Part shown: positions 1 through 10,125 of the stretch, in pieces
Numbering within the stretch: the first letter of the stretch is position 1
Layout: every line of letters begins with the position of its first letter
NCBI GenBank assembly: GCA_963966105.1
Contig: CAWYQB010000402.1
Location: forward strand, 186,001-250,000
Length of the DNA stretch: 64,000 bases
DNA from: Volucella zonaria
Lineage: Eukaryota > Arthropoda > Insecta > Diptera > Syrphidae
Direction of reading: 5' to 3'
Made by a program: the position numbers and the translations under genes
Notes under the pieces: model-generated
Database searches by the model: none
What the model saw: the letters and a program-made list of their open reading frames with translations, nothing else
Told to the model about the DNA's origin: nothing

Positions 1-121
1 GGGTCATATTATGCACCAGAAAAAAAAAAATTCAAAATCTTAAAATGGCTATAACTCCTAAACTAGGCGTCTGCGGGGGTCATATTATGCACCAGAAAAA
101 AAAAAAATTCTAAATCTTAAA

Positions 122-268
122 ATGGCTATAACTCCTAAACTAGGCGTCTGCGGTTGTCATATTATGAACCAGAAAAAAGAAAATTCAAAATCTTAAATAT
201 AACTCCTAAACTAGGCGTCTGGGGGGGTCATATTATGCACCAGAAAAAAGAAAATTCAAAATCTTAAA
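122..268. repeat. Pair of units with a 5-base deletion at the join
   Basis: Two units span 147 bp rather than 152 because five bases are missing where CTTAAAATGGCTATAAC should be, leaving CTTAAATATAAC. The first unit also carries TT in the G run (CGGTTGTC) and GAACC for GCACC. The same pair occurs at 4040-4186, so the lesion was copied. Confidence 0.9.
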
Positions 269-343
269 ATGGCTATAACTCCTAAACTAGGCGTCTGCGG
301 GGGTCATATTATGCACCAGAAAAAAAAAATTCAAAATCTTAAA

Positions 344-417
344 ATGGCTATAACTCCTAAACTAGGCGTCTGCGGGGGTCATATTATGCACCAGAAAAAA
401 AAATTCAAAATCTTAAA
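344..417 (+). repeat. Representative 74-bp monomer (A9 form)
   Basis: This unit has an A9 tract, giving 74 bp from ATGG to ATGG. A9 units become common in the right half, especially 41,000-55,000, where they often carry GGCCTC in place of GGCGTC. They shift the frame, so the last unit of many open stretches ends in FKILKWL before a stop. Confidence 0.93.
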
Positions 418-493
418 ATGGCTATAACTCCTAAACTAGGCGTCTGCGGGGGTCATATTATGAACCAGAAAAAAGAAAATTCAAAATCTTAAA

Positions 494-569
494 ATGGCTA
501 TAACTCCTAAACTAGGCGTCTGCGGGGGTCATATTATGCACCAGAAAAAAGAAAATTCAAAATCTTAAA
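494..569 (+). repeat. Representative 76-bp monomer (A6-G-A4 form)
   Basis: This is a clean copy of the commonest long form, from one ATGG to the next. It holds 28 G or C in 76 bases. The first half is GC-rich with CpG sites in GGCGTC and TGCGGG and a run of five G. Next comes CATATTATG, where CATA and TATG are inverted repeats around one T. After GCACCAG comes A6-G-A4, then a tail with three AAAAT steps spaced 7 and 8 bases apart. Since 76 is not a multiple of three, the frame shifts between copies, and the TAA in the tail closes the frame that starts at ATGG. Confidence 0.97.
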
Positions 570-1629
570 ATGGCTATAACTCCTAAACTACGCGTCTGGG
601 GGGGTCATATTATGCACCAGAAAAAAGAAAATTCAAAATCTTAAAATGGCTATAACTCCTAAACTAGGCGTCTGCGGGGGTCATATTATGCACCAGAAAA
701 AAGAAAATTCAAAATCTTAAAATGGCTATAACTCCTAAACTAGGCGTCTGCGGGGGTCATATTATGCACCAGAAAAAAGAAAATTCAAAATCTTAAAATG
801 GCTATAACTCCTAAACTAGGCGTCTGCGGAGGTCATATTATGCACCAGAAAAAAAAAATTCAAAATCTTAAAATGGCTATAACTCCTAAACTAGGCGTCT
901 GCGGGGGTCATATTATGCACCAGAAAAAAGAAAATTCAAAATCTTAAAATGGCTATAACTCCTAAACTAGGCGTCTGCGGGGGTCATATTATGCACCAGA
1001 AAAAAGAAAATTCAAAATCTTAAAATGGCTATAACTCCTAAACTAGGCGTCTGGGGGGGTCATATTATGCACCAGAAAAAAAAATTCAAAATCTTAAAAT
1101 GGCTATAACTCCTAAACTAGGCGTCTGCGGGGGTCATATTATGCACAAGAAAAAAGAAAATTCAAAATCTTAAAATGGCTATAACTCCTAAACTAGGCGT
1201 CTGCGGGGGTCATATTATGCACCAGAAAAAAGAAAATTCAAAATCTTAAAATGGCTATAACTCCTAAACTAGGCGTCTGCGGGGGTCATATTATGCACCA
1301 GAAAAAAGAAAATTCAAAATCTTAAAATTTCTATAACTCCTAAACTAGGCGTCTGCGGGGGTCATATTATGCACCAGAAAAAAGAAAATTCAAAATCTTA
1401 AAATGGCTATAACTCCTAACTAGGCGCCTGCGGGGGTCAGATTATGCACCAGAAAAAAGAAAATTCAAAATCTTAAAATGGCTATAACTCCTAAACTAGG
1501 CGTCTGCGGGGGTCATATTATGCACCAGAAAAAAGAAAATTCAAAATCTTAAAATGGCTATAACTCCTAAACTAGGCGTCTGCGGGGGTCATATTATGCA
1601 CCAGAAAAAAGAAAATTCAAAATCTTAAA

Positions 1630-1704
1630 ATGGCTATAACTCCTAAACTAGGCGTCTGCGGGGGTCATATTATGCACCAGAAAAAAAAAATTCAAAATCT
1701 TAAA
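1630..1704 (+). repeat. Representative 75-bp monomer (A10 form)
   Basis: This form has an unbroken A10 tract instead of A6-G-A4, making the unit 75 bp, exactly 25 codons. The frame from ATGG stays open across consecutive A10 units and would encode a peptide starting MAITPKLGVCGGHIMHQKKK. Six consecutive 75-bp units from 1630, followed by a 76-bp unit, give the longest such frame, 174 codons, ending at 2154. The open frame follows from unit length and the absence of an in-frame stop. Neighbouring 74- and 76-bp units break it, which argues against coding. Confidence 0.97.
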
Positions 1705-3919
1705 ATGGCTATAACTCCTAAACTAGGCGTCTGCGGAGGTCATATTATGCACCAGAAAAAAAATATTCAAAATCTTAAAATGGCTATAACTCCTAAACTA
1801 GGCGTCTGCGGGGGTCATATTATGCACCAGAAAAAAAAAATTCTAAATCTTAAAATGGCTATAACTCCTAAACTAGGCGTCTGCGGAGGTCATATTATGC
1901 ACCAGAAAAAAAATATTCAAAATCTTAAAATGGCTATAACTCCTAAACTAGGCGTTTGCGGGGGTCATATTATGCACCAGAAAAAAAAAATTCAAAATCT
2001 TAAAATGGCTATAACTCCTAAACTAGGCGTCTCCGGGGGTCATATTATGCATCAGAAAAAAAAAATTCAAAATCTTAAAATGGCTATAACTCCTAAACTA
2101 GGCGTCTGCGGGGGTCATATTATGCACCAGAAAAAAGAAAATTCAAAATCTTAAAATGGCTATAACTCCTAAACTAGGCGTCTGCGGGGGTCATATTATG
2201 CACCAGAAAAAAAAAATTCAAAATCTTAAAATGGCTATAACTCCTAAACTAGGCGTCTGCGGGGGTCATATTATGCACCAGAAAAAAGAAAATTCAAAAT
2301 CTTAAAATGGCTATAACTCCTAAACTAGGCGTCTGCGGGGGTCATATTATGCACCAGAAAAAAAAAATTCAAAATCTTAAAATGGCTTTAACTCCTAAAC
2401 TAGGCGTCTGCGGAGGTCATATTATGCACCAGAAAAAAAATATTCAAAATCTTAAAATGGCTATAACTCCTAAACTAGGCGTCTGCGGGGGTCATATTAT
2501 GCACCAGAAAAAAGAAAATTCAAAATCTTAAAATGGCTATAACTCCTAAACTAGGCGTCTGCGGGGGTCATATTATGCACCAGAAAAAAAAAATTCAAAA
2601 TCTTAAAATGGCTATAACTCCTAAACTAGGCGTCTGCGGGGGTCATATTATGCACCAGAAAAAAAAAATTCAAAATCTTAAAATGGCTATAACTCCTAAA
2701 CTAGGCGTCTGCGGAGGTCATATTATGCACCAGAAAAAAAATATTCAAAATCTTAAAATGGCTATAACTCCTAAACTAGGCGTCTGCGGGGGTCATATTA
2801 TGCACCAGAAAAAAGAAAATTCAAAATCTTAAAATGGCTATAACTCCTAAACTAGGCGTCTGCGGGGGTCATATTATGCTCCAGAAAAAAAAAATTCAAA
2901 ATCTTAAAATGGCTATAACTCCTAAACTAGGCGTCTGCGGGGGTCATATTATGCACCAGAAAAAAGAAAATTCAAAATCTTAAAATGGCTATAACTCCTA
3001 AACTAGGCGTCTGCGGGGGTCATATTATGCACCAGAAAAAAAAATTCAAAATCTTAAAATGGCTATAACTCCTAAACTAGGCGTCTGCGGGAGTCATATT
3101 ATGCACCAGAAAAAAAAAATTCAAAATCTTAAAATGGCTATAACTCCTAAACTAGGCGTCTGCGGGGGTCATATTATGCACCAGAAAAAAGAAAATTCAA
3201 AATCTTAAAATGGCTATAACTCCTAAACTAGGCGTCTGCGGGGGTCATATTATGCACCAGAAAAAAAAAAATTCAAAATCTTAAAATGGCTATAACTCCT
3301 AAACTAGGCGTCTGCGGGGGTCATATTATGCACCAGAAAAAAGAAAATTCAAAATCTTAAAATGGCTATAACTCCTAAACTAGGCGTCTGCGGGGGTCAT
3401 ATTATGCACCAGAAAAAAAAATTCAAAATCTTAAAATGGCTATAACTCCTAAACTAGGCATCTGCGGGGGTCATATTATGCACCAGAAAAAAAAATTCAA
3501 AATCTTAAAATGGCTATAACTCCTAAACTAGGCGTCTGCGGGAGTCATATTATGCACCAGAAAAAAAAAATTCAAAATCTTAAAATGGCTATAACTCCTA
3601 AACTAGGCGTCTGCGGGGGTCATATTATGCACCAGAAAAAAGAAAATTCGAAATCTTAAAATGGCTATAACTCCTAAACTAGGCGTCTGAGGGGGTCATA
3701 TTATGCACCAGAAAAAAGAAAATTCAAAATCTTAAAATGGCTATAACTCCTAAACTAGGCGTCTGCGGGGGTCATATTATGCACCAGAAAAAAGAAAATT
3801 CAAAATCTTAAAATGGCTATAACTCCTAAACTAGGCGTCTGCTGGGGTCATATTATGCACCAGAAAAAAAAAATTCAAAATCTTAAAATGGCTATAACTC
3901 CTAAACTAGGCGTCTGCGG

Positions 3920-4463
3920 GGGTCATATTATGCACCAGAAAAAAAAAATTCAAAATCTTAAAATGGCTATAACTCCTAAACTAGGCGTCTGCGGGGGTCA
4001 TATTATGCACCAGAAAAAAAAAAAATTCTAAATCTTAAAATGGCTATAACTCCTAAACTAGGCGTCTGCGGTTGTCATATTATGAACCAGAAAAAAGAAA
4101 ATTCAAAATCTTAAATATAACTCCTAAACTAGGCGTCTGGGGGGGTCATATTATGCACCAGAAAAAAGAAAATTCAAAATCTTAAAATGGCTATAACTCC
4201 TAAACTAGGCGTCTGCGGGGGTCATATTATGCACCAGAAAAAAAAAATTCAAAATCTTAAAATGGCTATAACTCCTAAACTAGGCGTCTGCGGGGGTCAT
4301 ATTATGCACCAGAAAAAAAAAATTCAAAATCTTAAAATGGCTATAACTCCTAAACTAGGCGTCTGCGGGGGTCATATTATGAACCAGAAAAAAGAAAATT
4401 CAAAATCTTAAAATGGCTATAACTCCTAAACTAGGCGTCTGCGGGGGTCATATTATGCACCAG
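3920..4463. repeat. Second copy of the 1-545 segment
   Basis: This is the partner of the left window edge. It carries the same CGGTTG and CTTAAATATAAC lesions (unit pair 4040-4186) and the same following G7 unit. Because the left copy is cut by the window edge, the full length of this duplication cannot be read here. Confidence 0.83.
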
Positions 4464-5340
4464 AAAAAAAAAATTCAAAATCTTAAAATGGCTATAACTC
4501 CTAAACTAGGCGTCTGCGGGGGTCATATTATGCACCAGAAAAAAAAAATTCAAAATCTTAAAATGGCTATAACTCCTAAACTAGGCGTCTGCGGGGGTCA
4601 TATTATGCACCAGAAAAAAAAAATTCAAAATCTTAAAATGGCTATAACTCCTAAACTAGGCGTCTGCGGGGGTCATATTATGAACCAGGAAAAAGAAAAT
4701 TCAAAATCTTAAAATGGCTATAACTCCTAAACTAGGCGTCTGCGGGGGTCATATTATGCACCAGAAAAAAAAAAATTCAAAATCTTAAAATGGCTATAAC
4801 TCCTTAACTAGGCGTCTGCGGGGGTCATATTATGCACCAGAAAAAAAAAATTCAAAATCTTAAAATGGCTATAACTCCTAAACTAGGCGTCTGCGGGGGT
4901 CATATTATGAACCAGAAAAAAAGAAAATTCAAAATCTTAAAATGGCTATAACTCCTAAACTAGGCGTCTGGGGGGGTCATATTATGCACCAGAAAAAAGA
5001 AAATTCAAAATCTTAAAATGGCTATAACTCCTAAACTAGGCGTCTGCGGGGGTCATATTATGCACCAGAAAAAAAAAATTCAAAATCTTAAAATGGTTAT
5101 GACTCCTAAACTAGGCGTCTGCGGGGGTCATATTATGCACCAGAAAAAAGAAAATTCAAAATCTTAAAATGGCTATAACTCCTAAACTAGGCGTCTGCGG
5201 GGGTCATATTATGCACCAGAAAAAAAAAATTCAAAATCTTAAAATGGCTATAACTCCTAAACTAGGCGTCTGCGGGGGTCATATTATGCACCAGAAAAAA
5301 AAAATTCAAAATCTTAAAATGGCTATAACTCCTAAACTAG

Positions 5341-5680
5341 GCGTCTGCGGGGGTCATATAATGCACCAGAAAAAAAAAAATCAAAAATTTAAAATGGCTA
5401 TAACTCCTAAACTACGCGTCTGCGGGGGTCATATTATGCAATAGAAAAAAGAAAATTCAAAATCTTAAAATGGCTATAACTCCTAAACTAGGCGTCTGCG
5501 GGGGTCATATTATGCACCAGAAAAAAGAAAATTCTAAATCTTAAAATGGCTATAACTCCTAAACTAGGCGTCTGCGGGGGTCATATTATGCACCAGAAAA
5601 AAAATTCAAAATCTTAAAATGGATATAACTCCTAAACTAGGCGTCTGCGGGGGTCATATCATGCACCAGAAAAAAGAAAA
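5341..5680. repeat. Higher-order block related to 8,070-8,475
   Basis: Ordered variants CATATAATGCACC, CTACGCGTC, GAAAATTCTAAATC, GGATATAACT and CATATCATG occur here and again from about 8,079 to 8,460. The offset is 2,721 at CTACGCG and 2,796 at CATATCATG, so one extra 75-bp unit lies in the second copy. This shows block copying with later gain or loss of single units. Confidence 0.8.
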
Positions 5681-8600
5681 TTCAAAATCTTAAAATGGCT
5701 ATAACTCCTAAACTAGGCGTCTGCGGGGGTCATATTATGCACAAGAGAAAAAAAATTCAAAATCTTAAAATGGCTATAGCTCCTAAACTAGGAGTCTGCG
5801 GAGGTCATATTATGCACCAGAAAAAAGAAAATTCAAAATCTTAAAATGGCTATAACTCCTAAACTAGGCGTCTGCGGGGGTCATATTATGCACCAGAAAA
5901 AAGAAAAGTCAAAATCTTAAAATGGCTATAACTCCTTAGCTAGGCGCCTGCGGGGGTCATATTATGCACCAGAAAAAAAAAATTCAAAATCTTAAAATGG
6001 CTATAACTCCTAAACCAGATGTCTGCGGGGGTCATATTATGCACCAGAAAAACGAAAATTCAAAATCTTAAAATGGCTATAACTCATAAACTAGGCGTCT
6101 GCGGGGGTCGTATTATGAAACCAGAGAAAAGAAAATTCAAAATCTTAAAATGGCTATAACTCCTAAACTAGGCATTTGCGGGGGTCATATTATGCACCAG
6201 AAAAAAGAAAATTCAAAATCTTAAAATAGCTATAACTCCTAAACTAGGCGTCTGGGGGGGTCATATTATGCACCAGAAAAAAGAAAATTCAAAATCTTAA
6301 AATGGCTATAACTCCTAAACTAGGCGTCTGCGGGGGTCATATTATGCACCAGAAAAAAGAAAATTCAAAATCTTAAAATGGCTATAACTCCTAAACTAGG
6401 CGTCTGCGGGGGTCATATTATGCACCAGAAAAAAAAAATTCAAAATCTTAAAATGGCTATAACTCCTAAACTAGGCGTCTGCGGGGGTCATATTATGCAC
6501 CAGAAAAAAAAAATTCAAAATCTTAAAATGGTTATAACTCCTAAACTAGGCGTCTGCGGGGGTCATATTATGCACCAGAAAAAAGAAAATTCAAAATCTT
6601 AAAATGGCTATAACTCCTAAACTAGGCGTCTGCGGGGGTCATATTATGCACCAGAAAAAAAAATTCAAAATCTTAAAATGGATATAGCTCCTAAACTAGG
6701 CGTCTGCGGGGGTCATATCATGCACCAGAAAAAAGAAAATTCAAAATCTTAAAATGGCTATAACTCCTAAACTAGGCGTCTGCGGGGGTCATATTATGCA
6801 CCAAAAAAAAAAAATTCAAAATCTTAAAATGGCTATAACTCCTAAACTATACGTCTGCGGGGGTCATATTATGCACCAGAAAAAAGAAAATTCAAAATCT
6901 TAAAATGGCTATAACTCCTAAACTAGGCGTCTGCGGGGGTCATATTATGCACCAGAAAAAAGAAAATTCAAAATCTTAAAATGGCTATAACTCCTAAACT
7001 AGGCGTCTGCGGGGGTCATATTATGCACCATAAAAAAAAAATTCAAAATCTTAAAATGGCTATAACTCCTAAACTAGGCATTTGCGGGGGTCATATTATG
7101 CACCAGAAAAAAGAAAATTCAAAATCTTAAAATGGCTATAACTCCTAAACTAGGCGTCTGGGGGGGTCATATTATGCACCAGAAAAAAGAAAATTCAAAA
7201 TCTTAGAATGGCTATAACTCCTAAACTAGGCGTCTGCGGGGGTCATATTATGCACCAGAAAAAAAAAAATTCTAAATCTTAAAATGGTTATAACTCCTAA
7301 ACTAGGCGTCTGCGGGGGTCATATTATGCACCAGAAAAAAGAAAATTCAAAATCTTAAAATGGCTATAACTCCTAAACTAGGCGTCTTTGGGGGGGTCGT
7401 ATTATGCACCAGAAAAAAAAAATTCAAAATCTTAAAATGGCTATAACTCCTAAACTAGGCGTCTGCGGGGGTCATATTATGCACCAGAAAAAAAAAATTC
7501 AAAATCTTAAAATGGCCATAACTCCTAAACTAGGCGTCTGCGGGGGTCATATTATGCACCAGAAAAAAAAAATTCAAAATCTTAAAATGGCTATAACTCC
7601 TAAACTAGGCGTCTGCGGGGGTCATATTATGCACCAGAAAAAAAAAATTCAAAATCTTAAAATGGCTACAACTCCTAAACTAGGCGTCTGCGGGGGTCAT
7701 ATTATGAACCAGAAAAAAGAAAATTCAAAATCTTAAAATGGCTATAACTCCTAAACTAGGCGTCTGCGGGGGTCATATTATGCACCAGAAAAAAAAAAAT
7801 TCAAAATCTTAAAATGGCTATAACTCCTAAACTAGGCGTCTGCGGGGGTCATATTATGCACCAGAAAAAAAAAATTCAAAATCTTAAAATGGCTATAACT
7901 CCTAAACTAGGCGTCTGCGGGGGTCATATTATGCACCAGAAAAAAAAAATTCAAAATCTTAAAATGGTTATAACTCCTAAACTAGGCGTCTGCGGGGGTC
8001 ATATTATGCACCAGAAAAAAGAAAATTCAAAATCTTAAAATGGCTATAACTCCTAAACTAGGCGTCTGCGGGGGTCATATAATGCACCAGAAAAAAAAAA
8101 TTCAAAATCTTAAAATGGCTATAACTCCTAAACTACGCGTCTGCGGGGGTCATATTATGCACCAGAAAAAAGAAAATTCAAAATCTTAAAATGGCTATAA
8201 CTCCTAAACTAGGCGTCTGCGGGGGTCATATTATGCACCAGAAAAAAAAAATTCAAAATCTTAAAATGGCTATAACTCCTAAACTAGGCGTCTGCGGGGG
8301 TCATATTTTGCACCAGAAAAAAGAAAATTCTAAATCTTAAAATGGCTATAACTCCTAAACTAGGCGTCTGCGGGGGTCATATTATGCACCAGAAAAAAAA
8401 TTCAAAATCTTAAAATGGATATAACTCCTAAACTAGGCGTCTGCGGGGGTCATATCATGCACCAGAAAAAAGAAAATTCAAAATCTTAAAATGGCTATAA
8501 CTCCTAAACTAGGCGTCTGCGGGGGTCATATTATGCACCAGAAAAAAAAAATTCAAAATCTTAAAATGGCTATAACTCCTAAACTAGGAGTCTGCGGGGG

Positions 8601-8740
8601 TCATATTATGCACCAGAAAAAAGAAAATTCAAAATCTTAAAATGGCTATAACTCCTAAACTAGGCGTCTGCGGGGGTCATATTATGCACCAGAAAAAAGA
8701 AAATTCAAAATCTTAAAATGGCTATAACTCCTAAACTAGG

Positions 8741-8870
8741 CGTCTGCGGGGGTCATTTTATGCACCAGAAAAAAAACAATTCAAAATCTTAAAATGGATA
8801 TAACTCCTAAACTAGTCGTCTGCGGGGGTCATATTGTGCAACAGAAAAAAAAAAATTTAAAATCTTAAAA
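8741..8870. repeat. CATTTTATG / CATATTGTG unit pair, copy 1 of 3
   Basis: Two adjacent units carry CATTTTATGCACC with an A-rich tract ending in CAATTC, then GGATATAACT, CTAGTCGTC, CATATTGTGCAACAG and a following AAATTTAAAATC. The pair recurs at offsets of 530 bases (seven units) and a further 304 bases (four units). Shared rare bases show recent local duplication. Confidence 0.88.
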
Positions 8871-9270
8871 TGGCAATAACTCCTAAACTAGGCGTCTGCG
8901 GGGGTCATATTATGCACCAGAAAAAAAAAATTAAAAATCTTAAAATGGTTATAACTCCTAAACTAGGCGTCTGCGGGGGTCATATTATGCACCAGAAAAA
9001 AGAAAATTCAAAATCTTAAAATGGCTATAACTCCTAAACTAGGCGTCTGCGGGGGTCATATTATGCACCAGAAAAAAAAAATTCAAAATCTTAAAATGGC
9101 TATAACTCCTAAACTAGGAGTCTGCGGGGGTCATATTATGCACCAGAAAAAAGAAAATTCAAAATCTTAAAATGGCTATAACTCCTAAACTAGGCGTCTG
9201 CGGGGGTCATATTATGCACCAGAAAAAAGAAAATTCAAAATCTTAAAATGGCTATAACTCCTAAACTAGG

Positions 9271-9400
9271 CGTCTGCGGGGGTCATTTTATGCACCAGAA
9301 AAAAAACAATTCAAAATCTTAAAATGGATATAACTCCTAAACTAGTCGTCTGCGGGGGTCATATTGTGCAACAGAAAAAAAAAAATTTAAAATCTTAAAA
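9271..9400. repeat. CATTTTATG / CATATTGTG unit pair, copy 2 of 3
   Basis: Same ordered variants as the pair near 8,741, displaced by 530 bases. The seven-unit segment between the two copies also matches, including a CTAGGAGTC unit near 8,586 and 9,116. Confidence 0.88.
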
Positions 9401-9574
9401 TGGCTATAACTCCTAAACTAGGCGTCTGCGGGGGTCATATTATGCACCAGAAAAAAGAAAATTCAAAATCTTAAAATGGCTATAACTCCTAAACTAGGCG
9501 TCTGCGGGGGTCATATTATGCACCAGAAAAAAGAAAATTCAAAATCTTAAAATGGCTATAACTCCTAAACTAGG

Positions 9575-9704
9575 CGTCTGCGGGGGTCATTTTATGCACC
9601 AGAAAAAAAACAATTCAAAATCTTAAAATGGATATAACTCCTAAACTAGTCGTCTGCGGGGGTCATATTGTGCAACAGAAAAAAAAAAATTTAAAATCTT
9701 AAAA
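9575..9704. repeat. CATTTTATG / CATATTGTG unit pair, copy 3 of 3
   Basis: Third copy, 304 bases (four units) after the second. The intervening segment lacks the units containing CTAGGAGTC, so the third duplication either copied fewer units or later lost three. Confidence 0.87.
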
Positions 9705-9869
9705 TGGCTATAACTCCTAAACTAGGCGTCTGCGGGGGTCATATTATGCACCAGAAAAAAAAAATTCAAAATCTTAAAATGGTTATAACTCCTAAACTAG
9801 GCGTCTGCGGGGGTCATATTATGCACCAGAAAAAAGAAAATTCAAAATCTTAAAATGGCTATAACTCCT

Positions 9870-10125
9870 AAACTAGGCGTCTTTGGGGGGGTCGTATTAT
9901 GCACCAGAAAAAAAAAATTCAAAATCTTAAAATGGCTATAACTCCTAAACTAGGCGTCTGCGGGGGTCATATTATGCACCAGAAAAAAAAAATTCAAAAT
10001 CTTAAAATGGCTATAACTCCTAAACTAGGCGTCTGCGGGGGTCATATTATGCACCGGAAAAAAGAAAATTCAAAATCTTAAAATGGCTATAACTCCTAAA
10101 CTAGGCGTCTGGGGGGGTCATATAA
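9870..10125. repeat. Marker series GTCTTTGGGGGGG to TATAATG, left copy
   Basis: A unit with GTCTTTGGGGGGGTCG is followed by two A10 units, a GCACCGG unit (10,051) and a G7 unit with TATAATG (10,121). The same order occurs from 13,511, 24,865 and 25,699; at 15,111 only the start of the series is present. Between here and 24,865 the offset is 14,986, measured at GCACCGG. Confidence 0.85.

Larger units (their letters stand above)
1..545. repeat. Segment duplicated at 3,920-4,463
   Basis: The first ~545 bases match 3,920-4,463 at an offset of 3,918-3,919. Shared rare variants are CGGTTGTCATATTATGAACC (near 151 and 4,069) and a 5-base deletion giving CTTAAATATAAC (near 192 and 4,110), followed by a G7 unit. 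Adenine-tract lengths differ by one in a few units. The match stops where one copy has A6-G-A4 and the other A10. Confidence 0.85.

Noticed and set aside
494..569. CENP-B box in the GC-rich part of the monomer
   Set aside because: CGGG is present, but the TTCG and A positions of the nTTCGnnnnAnnCGGGn pattern do not match upstream of it.
494..569. Canonical G-quadruplex from the G5-G7 run
   Set aside because: Each unit has only one G run and the next is ~75 bases away, far beyond usual loop lengths. Only long-loop or intermolecular forms would be possible.
494..569. Poly(A) tail of a retroposed element (SINE-like)
   Set aside because: The adenine tract is internal to every unit at the same place, there are no target-site duplications, no RNA polymerase III boxes that I can see, and no flanking unique DNA.
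1630..2154. Repetitive 174-codon open frame and about 38 shorter ones with the MAITPKLGVCGG repeat
   Set aside because: They exist only where consecutive 75-bp units keep frame, change ends with A-tract length, and share no start signal or unique sequence. They are satellite units read as codons, not genes.
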